Shown here piece after piece: positions 19,053 to 27,952 of a DNA stretch of 64,000 bases. The DNA lies in contig NZ_QXFM01000095.1 in the NCBI RefSeq assembly GCF_003584015.1, positions 1-64,000 on the forward strand. Direction: 5' to 3'. A program made the position numbers and the translations under genes. Under the pieces are notes generated by a model. It saw only the letters and a program-made list of their open reading frames with translations. It was not told the DNA's origin and made no database searches. The number at the start of each line of letters is the position of its first letter. Position 1 is the stretch's first letter. Source of the stretch: Aurantiacibacter xanthus. GTDB taxonomy: Bacteria; Pseudomonadota; Alphaproteobacteria; Sphingomonadales; Sphingomonadaceae.

Positions 19053-20744
19053 ATGAAGAACCTGCGCACCAGCTTCCCCCGCAATGAGCGCGATGGGCGT
19101 GAGCGGGGCATCCCGCGCCTGGCCATTGCGCTGCAGACGGCGGCGTCGTTGCTGTGGATCGCGCAGGCGGCGCTGATCGCCATTGCGATTGGCACGATTG
19201 CCGATGACGCTGGTGCTCAGGCTGCGGCCTGGCCTGCTGCGGGGGTCTTCGCTCTCGGTCTGGTGCGCGCCGCGCTTGAGCGGGCGGGCACCACGCGCGC
19301 TTATGACGTTGCCCGCTCCTATCTCTCGGCTTTGCGCGCGCGCGCCGCTGTGGCCGTTGCCGGTCGCTCGCCGCTTGATATCACGCGCCCGTCGTCCGGG
19401 CTGGTTGCCAGCGTGCTGACCGAGCAGGCCTCTGCCATTGTGCCGTATCTGGCCCGGTTCGGGCCGCTCCGTTTCCGCGCCACCGTCGTGCCGGTGGCCA
19501 TTCTTGCCATCGTTTTCGTCTTTTCGTGGGTAGCGGCGCTGGTGCTGCTGGTGGCCGCGCCCGTCATCCCGATCTTTATGGCGCTGATCGGCTGGCGGGC
19601 GAAAGCTGCCAGCGAAACGCAGCTCGAACGCGTGGGCGATATGAACGCCTTTCTGCTTGACCGGCTGCGCGGGCTTGCCACCATTCGGGCCTTCGGCGCG
19701 GTCAACCGCACGGCGGACAGCGTGCGCGCCAATGCCGAGGACTTGCGGATCTCGACGATGGCCGTGCTGCGCATCGCCTTCCTCTCCTCTGCGGTGCTGG
19801 AGCTGTTCGCCTCGCTGGGGGTGGCGCTGGTCGCGGTCTATGTCGGTTTTCACTACCTTGGCGAGCTGAACTTCGGAGCCTGGGGCGAAAAGCTCACGCT
19901 GGCGCAGGGCCTGTTCATCCTGCTGCTGGCTCCCGCCTTTTTCGAACCGCTGCGCGATCTGTCGTCGGTCTGGCATGACCGCGCGGCAGGCGAGGCCAGT
20001 CTCGAGGCGCTGGAACGCCTCGCCGTTCCCGGCCCGGCGATTGTCGGTGCGCTGGAAAGCGTGGCCGCCTCGGAGGAAGGGCCGCTTTCGGTCGAGGTCG
20101 TAGATCTCGCCTTTCGCCACGCCGGAACTCGCCATCCTGTGCTTGACGGCCTGAACCTCTCCATCCGTGCCGGCGAACACGTTGCCTTCATGGCCCCGAG
20201 CGGCAGCGGCAAGTCGACCTTTCTGGCCCTTCTCGCCGGGCTGGCCGAGCCGCATGCCGGCGCGATCCTGCTTGGCGGCGAGCCGATGGACGAGGCCAAT
20301 GCCGCGCGCCTGCGCGCCCGCATCGGCTGGCTTGGCCAGCCGCCGCACATTTTCTCAGGCACGCTGGCCAGCAACATTGCGCTGGGACGGCCAGCTCTGG
20401 GCCGCAAGGAGATCGACCACGCCGCGATGCTGGCGCAGATCGGTCCGCTGGCGGCACGGCGCGGCGGCGCTCCCATTGGCGAGGGCGGGGCGGGGCTGTC
20501 GGGTGGTGAGGCGCTGCGTCTCGCATTGGCGCGCGCGGCGGCGGGATCACGGCCCGGCCTCATTCTGGTCGACGAGCCGACCGCCCATCTCGACCGCGCA
20601 ACCGCTCACGAGATCACCGAACGGCTGCTTGCACTGGCGCAGGAAAGCACGCTGATCGTTGCCACGCACGATCCGACGCTCGCTGCGCGCGTGGACCGCA
20701 TCATCGCCTGCCCCACCGGTGCGCTCGCACAGGTGCCGGCATGA
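19053..20744 (+). CDS. cydD: ABC transporter CydD (cysteine/glutathione exporter subunit)
   Basis: A 563-residue fused membrane/ATPase half-transporter. Six transmembrane segments lie in about residues 25-310. The ATPase follows with Walker A APSGSGKST, signature LSGGEALRLALARA, Walker B LILVDEPTAHLD and a switch histidine in IVATHD. With CydC it exports thiols to the periplasm and is needed to assemble cytochrome bd. Start ATG 19053 follows GAGG; a start at 18924 would add a non-homologous basic stretch. It overlaps cydC by 4 bp. The 152 bp before it hold no clear regulator site. Confidence 0.93.
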   Translation: MKNLRTSFPRNERDGRERGIPRLAIALQTAASLLWIAQAALIAIAIGTIADDAGAQAAAWPAAGVFALGLVRAALERAGTTRAYDVARSYLSALRARAAVAVAGRSPLDITRPSSGLVASVLTEQASAIVPYLARFGPLRFRATVVPVAILAIVFVFSWVAALVLLVAAPVIPIFMALIGWRAKAASETQLERVGDMNAFLLDRLRGLATIRAFGAVNRTADSVRANAEDLRISTMAVLRIAFLSSAVLELFASLGVALVAVYVGFHYLGELNFGAWGEKLTLAQGLFILLLAPAFFEPLRDLSSVWHDRAAGEASLEALERLAVPGPAIVGALESVAASEEGPLSVEVVDLAFRHAGTRHPVLDGLNLSIRAGEHVAFMAPSGSGKSTFLALLAGLAEPHAGAILLGGEPMDEANAARLRARIGWLGQPPHIFSGTLASNIALGRPALGRKEIDHAAMLAQIGPLAARRGGAPIGEGGAGLSGGEALRLALARAAAGSRPGLILVDEPTAHLDRATAHEITERLLALAQESTLIVATHDPTLAARVDRIIACPTGALAQVPA

Positions 20745-22429
20745 CCGGGCGCGCCAACCTGCTGCCGATTGTCGCTCTGGTCAGGGCGAGCGACCGGCGG
20801 GCGCTCCTGCGGGGCGTGGTGCTGTCGCTCACCACTGCGCTGGCCGGGATCGCGCTGCTGGGGTTGTCGGGCTGGTTCATTGCCGCCACCGCTCTGGCGG
20901 GGGCGACGGTGGCGAGCGCGCTGGCCTTCGATGTGTTCATGCCCTCGGCAAGCATCCGCTTGCTGGCGATCGACCGCACCGCCTCGCGCTATGGGGAGAG
21001 GCTCGCTACCCACGATGCCACTTTGCGTGTGCTGGCGGGGCTGCGCGAACGCCTGTTCCGCGGTTTTGCCCAGCCCGATGCGGCCCATGGCCTTGCCGCC
21101 AACCCGTCGCGGCGTCTGTTCCGGCTGACAATCGATATCGACGCGCTCGATTCCCTGTACTTGCGTGTGATCGCTCCCTTGTGTGCCGCAGTCGGCGCGG
21201 CACTGGCTGTCGCTCTTGCCCTTGCCTTTGTTCATCCGCTGCTTGGGCTTGCTGTCGGCGGCGCGCTGCTGGCCGGTGGGCTCGGCATTCCCTTGTGGGC
21301 GGCGAAGCGTGCGCGCACCGCGGCTCGCCGGCGGGGGCACGGGCTTGAGATCCTTCGCTCGCGCACGATAGATCTGGTGCGCGGACAGGCCGACCTTGCC
21401 GTTGCCAATCGCCTAGGCGCGCAGGTGCGGGCGCTGGCAGCCGCCGATACGCGTGTCGGCGAAGCCGACCGGGCGCTCAACCGCACCGAGGCCGATACCG
21501 GCTTTGGTTTCGGCATCGTCTCGGCGGCCCTTCTGGCAGGCACATTGCTGGCGGCGGCATGCCTTGCCGAGGCTCAGGCAATCGGCGCGCCGATTGCGGC
21601 CTTCGCCGTGCTGCTCGTGCTCGCCGCCTTCGAGCCGTTCGCACTTCTGCGGCGGGGCGCTATCGAATTGGGCGGCACCCTTCAGGCGGCATCCCGGCTC
21701 GGGCCGCGTCTGCAAAGACCGGCTCACCAAAACGCGCCCGCGCTCACGCGGGAGGGTTTTCCGGTTGGCCTCGACAATGTCGATGTCCTCTATCCGGGCG
21801 CGGCCACGCCGGTCCTCTCGCGAATATCGTTATCCGTCCGAGCGGGCGAGCGCATTGCGCTGGTCGGGCCGAGCGGGGCGGGCAAGTCCACGCTTCTGGC
21901 ACTGCTGGCGGGCGAGCTGGCAGCCACCAGCGGCCAAGTCCGCACCTCGCAATTCGCGCTGCTTACCCAGCGCACCGAGCTGTTCCGCGACACGCTGCGC
22001 GGAAATCTCGCGGTCGCGCGCGCCGATGCGTCCGACACCGAAATGCTGGATGTGCTGGCGGCGGCGGGCCTGTCCGATCATGTCACTGCTCTGCCCGAGG
22101 GGCTATGCACCATGCTCGGCGAGGGCGGGGCGGGGCTTTCGGCGGGGCAGGCACGGCGGCTTGCCCTCGCGCGGCTGCTGCTGCGCGCCGCACCGCTGTG
22201 GCTGCTCGATGAGCCGACCGAGGGCCTCGATGGCGACACCGCGCGCGACCTGCTTGCGCGCCTGCATCAGCGCGCAGCCGGACGCACGCTGGTTATCGCC
22301 ACCCACACCCGCCGCGAGGCCGCTCTGGCCGACCGCATCATCGTGCTGCGCGACGGCCGCATCGGCGCCGATCTCGCGCGCGGCAGCATGGCATTCGATA
22401 CTCAGCTCAAGGCGCTGAGACCCGATTGA
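20741..22429 (+). CDS. cydC: ABC transporter CydC (partner of CydD)
   Basis: A 562-residue half-transporter with the same order as CydD: six membrane segments, then the ATPase with Walker A GPSGAGKST, signature LSAGQARRLALARL and Walker B LWLLDEPTEGLD. The ATG overlaps the cydD stop (ATGA). It is part of the heterodimer exporting cysteine/glutathione for cytochrome bd maturation. It ends 21 bp before cydA. Confidence 0.93.
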   Translation: MTGRANLLPIVALVRASDRRALLRGVVLSLTTALAGIALLGLSGWFIAATALAGATVASALAFDVFMPSASIRLLAIDRTASRYGERLATHDATLRVLAGLRERLFRGFAQPDAAHGLAANPSRRLFRLTIDIDALDSLYLRVIAPLCAAVGAALAVALALAFVHPLLGLAVGGALLAGGLGIPLWAAKRARTAARRRGHGLEILRSRTIDLVRGQADLAVANRLGAQVRALAAADTRVGEADRALNRTEADTGFGFGIVSAALLAGTLLAAACLAEAQAIGAPIAAFAVLLVLAAFEPFALLRRGAIELGGTLQAASRLGPRLQRPAHQNAPALTREGFPVGLDNVDVLYPGAATPVLSRISLSVRAGERIALVGPSGAGKSTLLALLAGELAATSGQVRTSQFALLTQRTELFRDTLRGNLAVARADASDTEMLDVLAAAGLSDHVTALPEGLCTMLGEGGAGLSAGQARRLALARLLLRAAPLWLLDEPTEGLDGDTARDLLARLHQRAAGRTLVIATHTRREAALADRIIVLRDGRIGADLARGSMAFDTQLKALRPD

Positions 22430-22450
22430 TATGACCTACCGGAGCCAGTC

Positions 22451-24028
22451 ATGGACCTAAATATCGTCGACTTGTCGCGGCTGCAGTTCGCCATCACGGT
22501 GCTGTACCATTTCCTGTTCGTGCCGCTCACCATCGGCCTGTCGGTGCTGATCGCGAGCATGGAGACGGTCTATGTCATGACCGGGCGCGAGATCTGGCGG
22601 CAGATGACCAAGTTCTGGGGCGTGCTGTTCGGCATCAACTTCGTGCTCGGCGCGGCCACCGGCATCGTGATGGAATTCCAGTTCGGCATGAACTGGAGCT
22701 ATTACAGCCACTACGTCGGTGACATCTTCGGCGCGCCGTTGGCGATCGAGGGGTTGATGGCCTTCTTCCTTGAGGCAACCTTCGTCGGGCTGTTTTTCTT
22801 CGGCTGGGACAAGCTGTCGAAGCTCGGGCACCTCGCCGCGACCTGGGCGGTGGCGCTCGGCTCCAACTTCTCGGCGCTGTGGATTCTGATTGCCAACGGC
22901 TGGATGCAGAACCCCGTCGGCGCGGTGTTCAATCCGCAGACCATGCGGATGGAGGTGGAAGACTTCGCCGCGGTCGTGTTCAACCCGGTGGCGCAGGCCA
23001 AGTTCGTCCACACGGTTTCAGCCGGGTACGTCGTGGCGTCGATCTTCGTGCTGGGGGTCTCGGCCTGGTATCTGCTCAAGGGGCGGCATACCGCGCTCGC
23101 CAAACGTTCCATGACCGTGGCCGCCTCGTTCGGCCTCGCGTCATCGCTTTCGGTGGTCGTGCTCGGCGACGAGAGCGGCTACCTCTCCACCGAGCACCAG
23201 AAGATGAAACTCGCCGCGATCGAGGCGATGTGGCACACCGAACCGGCTCCCGCCGCTTTCACCCTCGTCGGACTGCCCGACAACACCGAGCGCAAGACGC
23301 ATTACGCCGTCCATATCCCCTGGGTGATGGGCGTGATCGGGACGCGCTCGCTGACCAGTGAAATTCCCGGCATTCACGATCTGGTCGACCTCGCCGAAAC
23401 GCGCATCAGGCAAGGGATCGTCGCCTTCGATGCGCTGCAAGCGATCCGCAAGGCGGGGAGCAGCGAGGCGATCCCGAGCGATGCCGCCGCCGCCTTCGAG
23501 GATACCGGCCACTACCTCGGCTATGCGCTGCTGCTCAGGCCCTATCTTGACGATCCACGCGAGGCCAGTGACGCGCAGATCAGGCAGGCGGCCTGGGACA
23601 CGGTGCCGCATGTCCCGACGCTGTTCTGGGCTTTCCGCACCATGGTCGGGCTCGGGTTCTTCTTCATCGTCCTGACCGCGACCTTCGTCTACCTGTCGGC
23701 ACGACACCGGCTCGACCGGCATCGCTGGCTGCTGAAGGTTGCCGTCGGTGCGATCCCGCTGCCGTGGATCGCCGCAGAGTGCGGGTGGATCGTGGCCGAG
23801 GTCGGTCGTCAGCCCTGGGTTATCGAGGGCGTGTTGCCGACCGCTGCCGCCGTGTCCGATCTCGGCGCGGCGACCGTGCTCTCGACCATTGCCGGCTTCA
23901 CCGTCATCTACACGATCCTCTTCATTATCGAGACGAAGCTGATGCTCGCCGCGATCCGCAAGGGACCGGAAAAGGACAATTCCCCCAACCAGAAGCTCGT
24001 CCCCGACGCGCTCGCACCCGCGGAGTGA
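22451..24028 (+). CDS. cydA: Cytochrome bd ubiquinol oxidase subunit I
   Basis: A 525-residue integral membrane subunit that oxidises quinol and carries haems b558, b595 and d. Expected haem ligands are present: His20 in LYHFLFVPLTIG, His187 in KFVHTVSAGYV and Met398 in FWAFRTMVGLG. Proton-path glutamates Glu100 and Glu108 and the GRQPW signature (452-456) are intact. The periplasmic Q-loop is the long type, as in E. coli CydA rather than the short CioA type. The enzyme works at low oxygen and resists several respiratory inhibitors. Confidence 0.97.
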   Translation: MDLNIVDLSRLQFAITVLYHFLFVPLTIGLSVLIASMETVYVMTGREIWRQMTKFWGVLFGINFVLGAATGIVMEFQFGMNWSYYSHYVGDIFGAPLAIEGLMAFFLEATFVGLFFFGWDKLSKLGHLAATWAVALGSNFSALWILIANGWMQNPVGAVFNPQTMRMEVEDFAAVVFNPVAQAKFVHTVSAGYVVASIFVLGVSAWYLLKGRHTALAKRSMTVAASFGLASSLSVVVLGDESGYLSTEHQKMKLAAIEAMWHTEPAPAAFTLVGLPDNTERKTHYAVHIPWVMGVIGTRSLTSEIPGIHDLVDLAETRIRQGIVAFDALQAIRKAGSSEAIPSDAAAAFEDTGHYLGYALLLRPYLDDPREASDAQIRQAAWDTVPHVPTLFWAFRTMVGLGFFFIVLTATFVYLSARHRLDRHRWLLKVAVGAIPLPWIAAECGWIVAEVGRQPWVIEGVLPTAAAVSDLGAATVLSTIAGFTVIYTILFIIETKLMLAAIRKGPEKDNSPNQKLVPDALAPAE

Positions 24029-24034
24029 TCCGGC

Positions 24035-25189
24035 ATGATCCTGCACCAACTCATCGATTATGAAACCCTGCGCCTGATCTGGTGGCTGCTGCTGGGCGTC
24101 CTGCTGATCGGCTTTGCGGTGATGGACGGGTTCGACCTCGGCACGCAGATCCTGCTGCCCTTCGTCGCCAGCGACGACCTTGATCGCCGCGTGGTGATCA
24201 ATGCTGTCGGCCCCGTGTGGGAGGGCAATCAGGTCTGGCTCATTGTGGGTGGGGGCGCGATTTTCGCGGCATGGCCGCCGCTTTATGCGGTGTCGTTCTC
24301 GGGCTTTTATCTGGCGATGTTCGCGGTGCTGGCCGCGCTGATCCTGCGCCCGGTCGGGTTCAAGTACCGCTCCAAGCGCGACAGCCAGCGCTGGCGCAGT
24401 GGCTGGGACTGGGCGCTGTTTGTCGGCGGCATCGTTCCGGCGCTGATTTTCGGCGTGGCGGTGGGCAATGTGCTGCAGGGCGTTCCGTTCCATCTCGATC
24501 AGGATCTGCGCATTTTCTACGATGGCACCACGCTGGTCGAACTGCTCAATCCGTTTGCGCTGCTGTGCGGGGCGCTGTCGGTTGCGATGCTGACCATGCA
24601 CGGAGCCTCATGGCTGATCCTCAGGACCAGCCGAGCGGTCGCCTGGCGCGCGCGCCGCCTCGGGACTTTCGCGGCGCTTGCCACTTTCGCCCTGTTTGCT
24701 CTGGGCGGGGTGTGGGTCAGCGACGTCGACGGGTTCCGCTTCGCTTCGCAGATCGTCACCGATGCGCCGTCCAACCCGTTGACGAAGGTGGTCGAACAGG
24801 GCCCCGGCTTCTGGTTTGCGAACTATGCCGCCTATCCCTGGATGATGGCCGCCCCTGTGCTCGGCTTCGCCGGAACGCTGTTCATGCTGCTGTTCTGCTT
24901 CCTGCGCCGGGAGGTGCTGACGCTCCTGGCGAGCGGGCTTTCGGTGCTTGGAATCATTGCCACGGTTGGCCTCGCGATGTTCCCGTTCATTCTTCCCTCC
25001 TCGGTCGATCCGCGTTCGAGCCTCACGGTGTGGGATGCCTCCTCCAGCCACCTGACGCTGTTCGTCATGCTGGTTGCGACGGGGATCTTGCTGCCGCTGA
25101 TCGTGCTCTACACCACCTGGGTTTACCGCGTTCTGTGGGGGAAGGTGGATGCGAAGCAGATCAGCAGCGGCGACGGCCACGCATACTGA
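24035..25189 (+). CDS. cydB: Cytochrome bd ubiquinol oxidase subunit II
   Basis: A 384-residue subunit with about nine membrane segments that forms a heterodimer with CydA. The family marks [11 protein letters not shown] near residue 30 and [20 protein letters not shown] near 55 are clear. It starts 6 bp after the cydA stop and is followed 25 bp later by the small subunit gene cydX. Confidence 0.97.
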   Translation: MILHQLIDYETLRLIWWLLLGVLLIGFAVMDGFDLGTQILLPFVASDDLDRRVVINAVGPVWEGNQVWLIVGGGAIFAAWPPLYAVSFSGFYLAMFAVLAALILRPVGFKYRSKRDSQRWRSGWDWALFVGGIVPALIFGVAVGNVLQGVPFHLDQDLRIFYDGTTLVELLNPFALLCGALSVAMLTMHGASWLILRTSRAVAWRARRLGTFAALATFALFALGGVWVSDVDGFRFASQIVTDAPSNPLTKVVEQGPGFWFANYAAYPWMMAAPVLGFAGTLFMLLFCFLRREVLTLLASGLSVLGIIATVGLAMFPFILPSSVDPRSSLTVWDASSSHLTLFVMLVATGILLPLIVLYTTWVYRVLWGKVDAKQISSGDGHAY

Positions 25190-25214
25190 AAGCAGAGATT
25201 TTAGGAGAACAACG

Positions 25215-25343
25215 ATGTGGTATTTCGCCTGGCTGCTTGGCTTTCCGCTGGCCGCCGCTTTCGCCGTCCTCAACGCCATGTGGTACGAACTGATGGCCAG
25301 GGAAGACGACGCAGAGCCGGTTCAGCCCGCCAAACCGGCCTAG
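25215..25343 (+). CDS. cydX: Cytochrome bd small subunit CydX
   Basis: A 42-residue single-pass protein that starts MWYFAWLLGFPLAAAFAVL, the classic CydX N-terminus, followed by a conserved NAMWYE at the end of the helix and an acidic, proline-rich tail. CydX stabilises the CydAB dimer and its haems. AGGAG lies 7 bp before the ATG. It is the last gene of the operon, and a strong terminator follows within 10 bp. Confidence 0.93.
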   Translation: MWYFAWLLGFPLAAAFAVLNAMWYELMAREDDAEPVQPAKPA

Positions 25344-25352
25344 CAACGAATC

Positions 25353-25393
25353 AAAAAGCCCCAGGGGTGCAGAGAGATGCCCCTGGGGTTTTT
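25353..25393. terminator. Strong bidirectional terminator after cydX
   Basis: AAAAAG, then CCCCAGGGG at 25359-25367 and CCCCTGGGG at 25380-25388, followed by TTTTT. The A-run on one side and the T-run on the other allow it to stop both cydDCABX and the convergent permease gene. Confidence 0.88.
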
Positions 25394-25413
25394 GCATGCG
25401 GATCGGGTGACCT

Positions 25414-26877
25414 TCAGATGATCTTCAGCGCGATCAGCAGCGAACCGATGAGGGTTACCACCACGGTCGCGATGCCAAACGGGAACATCGTGCGATAGGC
25501 CTCCCGTTCGCGCCCCGGTGTCCCGGCCATGCCGCACACGATCGACATCCGAACCGGCGAGATCATGTTGAGCGACTGCGCGGCCGCCTGCTGTAGCGCG
25601 ACCACGGCTTTCACATTCAGCCCGGTGCTGATGGCGAGATTGACCTGAGACGACATGAACAGCCCGTTGGCCGCGTTGCCGCTGTTGGCGAGCGCGCCGA
25701 AAATCGCCGAAAGCTGCGGGGTGAGGACGACTGCCCATGCCCCGAGCGCCGAGGCCATGCCCGTGGCCAGACCCTCGGCGACACCCGAGCCGGTAAGTAG
25801 CTCGGCCATCATCGCAAAGGTCATGACGGTGACGATGGCCAGCCGTCCTGTCTTCCATGCCGACCTGATCTCCGCGCCGAAAATCGCCGCGTCTCCGCGC
25901 AGCAGGCCGGTCAGCACAGCGCCGACGATCAGCCAGGTGCCCGCGTGGAACAACGGCGACCAGGCGGGCAGCCCTGCGAACGGCGCGATGCGGATCGCCT
26001 GTTCGAGGACATGGGTGAGAGGGGCAAACAGCCTTGTCGCCACCAGCCACCCGATCAGCACCACGAACGGCATCATCCGCTGCACGGAGCGGGCAAGGGT
26101 GCGGCGGTCGGGCCGCTCATCGACGAGATAGCGCAGCACGATGATCGGTCCATAGGATGCGAGCATCGCCGTCTCCGGCCCCAGCACGGCAGTGGCGGCA
26201 ACGACGCTGACGAGGCAGAGGCCAAGCCATGCGGCCTCGCTCGCGCATTCGCGCGGGTCGGCGGCAATGCCGACCTTGTCGGCCATGCGCCAGTAGAGCG
26301 GCAGCCACAGGATATTGAACACGACCAGAAACAGGCTGGCGTTGACGGCCAGCGTTGTGGGATCGGCGCGCGCGAGTGCTGCCGCGATGATGGAACTGCT
26401 ACCCATGCCTCCCCACAGGATCATGGTCTGGCTGAGCAGCGCGAAACAAATGAGGTAGACAGGCGGCAGGTCGAGCCGCCGGATCAGCACGATCGTGCCG
26501 ATGATGCCGATGCCAAATCCGGTGGCGGACTCTGCAAATGGGCCGATGAGGAAGCAGGCCGAAAACAGCAGCCTCCGCCGCGCGCGCGGATCGCCGGGGC
26601 CGCCGTCGACCGGCATGGCGGCGTTGCCGGGGCGGATTGCCATCTGCCAGAACAGGAGCCCGCCCAGAATGTAGGGCAGCACGTTCCAGCCGATCCAGAT
26701 CCCGCGCAGCAGCGAGACAGCCGCATGTGCGGCCAGAAACTCGTGCGGTGCGCTGCTGAGCGTTACAACAAGCGCAACCAGAAGCCCGACGAAGGAAGCT
26801 GCCAGCGTCCCCAGTCGCCCGCTTGCGATCAGGGTAATGATCGCGAGGGCAGGCATTGCCCAGACAAGATAGATCAA
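25414..26877 (-). CDS. lctP: LctP-family (L-lactate/glycolate) permease
   Basis: A membrane transporter of the lactate permease family with about 12-14 hydrophobic segments. Family hallmarks are GPFAESATGFGIGIIGT in the first half and FGALANSGNAANGLFMSSQ in the second. I start at TTG 26877, which begins just before the first membrane helix and has GGGGG about 9 bp upstream. A longer GTG start at 26955 would add a His/Pro/Arg-rich stretch unlike the family. No lactate dehydrogenase gene is adjacent. Lactate would feed electrons to quinol and thus to the neighbouring bd oxidase, but this is only suggestive. Confidence 0.85.
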   Translation of the reverse strand: MIYLVWAMPALAIITLIASGRLGTLAASFVGLLVALVVTLSSAPHEFLAAHAAVSLLRGIWIGWNVLPYILGGLLFWQMAIRPGNAAMPVDGGPGDPRARRRLLFSACFLIGPFAESATGFGIGIIGTIVLIRRLDLPPVYLICFALLSQTMILWGGMGSSSIIAAALARADPTTLAVNASLFLVVFNILWLPLYWRMADKVGIAADPRECASEAAWLGLCLVSVVAATAVLGPETAMLASYGPIIVLRYLVDERPDRRTLARSVQRMMPFVVLIGWLVATRLFAPLTHVLEQAIRIAPFAGLPAWSPLFHAGTWLIVGAVLTGLLRGDAAIFGAEIRSAWKTGRLAIVTVMTFAMMAELLTGSGVAEGLATGMASALGAWAVVLTPQLSAIFGALANSGNAANGLFMSSQVNLAISTGLNVKAVVALQQAAAQSLNMISPVRMSIVCGMAGTPGREREAYRTMFPFGIATVVVTLIGSLLIALKII

Positions 26878-26955
26878 CGGTCTGACCCCCGGCTGGTGAA
26901 CGTGGTGGTGCGGATGCCGTTCGGTGAGGGCTGGGCGTGCCAGCGGTCGTCGCAC

Positions 26956-27144
26956 CCTTTGGGGGACCGGTTAGAAGGCGGGGCAGGAGATGGGAGGGCC
27001 GGTTAACAAGGACAGCGCAGGCCGGTGCTTTGCCGTGCGCTTTTCCGAGAGCAGGCCGGTCTTGTCCCCGCACCAGCGCGCCGTTTTCGCCTGCGTGCGC
27101 ACGAAGTCGAACACCTCCGGGGCGGTCAGAAGAGCGTTCACACC
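26956..27144. other. Non-coding or degraded stretch beside the permease gene
   Basis: No supported gene is seen. Short frames on both strands look like noise. The sequence joins directly to the AraC-type remnant at 27145 and may be the eroded middle of the same lost gene. Confidence 0.4.
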
Positions 27145-27255
27145 GCCACGCGCCAGGCCGGGCTCGGCTCGGCGGAGACCATGCGGCGGGTGTTCCTGCG
27201 CCGGTTGGGTGTGGGGCCGAGGGAGTGGCAGCAGCGGTTTTACGAGGGCGGCTAG
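27145..27255 (+). pseudogene. C-terminal remnant of an AraC/GlxA-type regulator
   Basis: A frame ending at 27255 reads ATRQAGLGSAETMRRVFLRR and then LGVGPREWQQRF. This matches the last helix-turn-helix and end of GlxA-type AraC regulators (typically A..AGFGSAETMRRAFLRRLGVSP...). The upstream frame lacks the rest of the HTH and the PfpI-like domain, so only about 36 residues survive. It is a relic of a gene that once stood between the permease and the acetyltransferase. Confidence 0.6.
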
Positions 27256-27256
27256 G

Positions 27257-27802
27257 CTAGGCCTTCGCACCCGGCCATTCTGCACGCAGCAGGCCGTAGA
27301 TCAGCAGGTCGCACAGGCCCTTGTGGGTCACTTCGTGTTGCCGCAGGCAGCCCTCGCGGGTGAACCCGAGCCGCTCAACCACCCGCACCGAGGCGAGGTT
27401 CTCGCCGTCGAGTTCGGCATAGACCTTGCGGTAGGGGCCCTCTGCAAACAGATGGTCGATCAGGCCGCTCATACACTCGGTCGCCACACCGTGCCCCTGA
27501 TATTCGGCAACGGTGATATAGCCCAGTTCCAGTACGCCCTCGTCAAGCCCCGGATAGGCGACGTAGCGTCCGGCCAGCGTGCCGTCTGCCTTGTCGATGG
27601 CAACCCATGTCCTGCCGGGCCATTCCGGGTCGGTCAGCCAGTCCGCCAGTTCTTCCACCGAGGTGAAATGCGGCCGCGACAGATATCGGCATTGGGTTTC
27701 GTCCGCCAGCGTCGCGAATAGGGCGGCGGCATCCGAACGCTCCAGAGCCCGCATTGTAAAGCGCTGCGTACTGAAGCTCGGGGTGGGGAGAGGGGATGGC
27801 AT
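27257..27802 (-). CDS. GNAT-family N-acetyltransferase (RimJ/RimL-like)
   Basis: A 181-residue acetyltransferase of the RimJ/RimL subgroup, which transfers acetyl from acetyl-CoA to amino groups of proteins or small molecules. It shows the N-terminal FTMRALERSDAAALF, the central LELGYITVAEYQGHGVATE (acetyl-CoA loop region, Q-G-x-G-x-A) and the late NLASVRVVERLGFTREG. It stands alone and convergent to the AraC remnant. The substrate is unknown. Confidence 0.85.
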   Translation of the reverse strand: MPSPLPTPSFSTQRFTMRALERSDAAALFATLADETQCRYLSRPHFTSVEELADWLTDPEWPGRTWVAIDKADGTLAGRYVAYPGLDEGVLELGYITVAEYQGHGVATECMSGLIDHLFAEGPYRKVYAELDGENLASVRVVERLGFTREGCLRQHEVTHKGLCDLLIYGLLRAEWPGAKA

Positions 27803-27878
27803 CTGACTATTCCTGTATCGACCGTCGACTGCGCGAACCTTGTCCGCGGCGCTCCTATCTGCTGACTGGCCGAAAACA

Positions 27879-27919
27879 GCAACGGCACCGCTACGCCGCT
27901 GGCGAAGCGATGCCGTTGC
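27879..27919. terminator. Hairpin between the GNAT and phosphatase genes
   Basis: GCAACGGCA at 27879-27887 pairs with TGCCGTTGC at 27911-27919; the 23-base interior can fold further. It follows the end of the phosphatase gene on the minus strand. There is no clear T-run, so strength is uncertain. Confidence 0.45.
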
Positions 27920-27952
27920 AAACGGGCACCCGAAGGGCGGGCCGTTGCCGCG

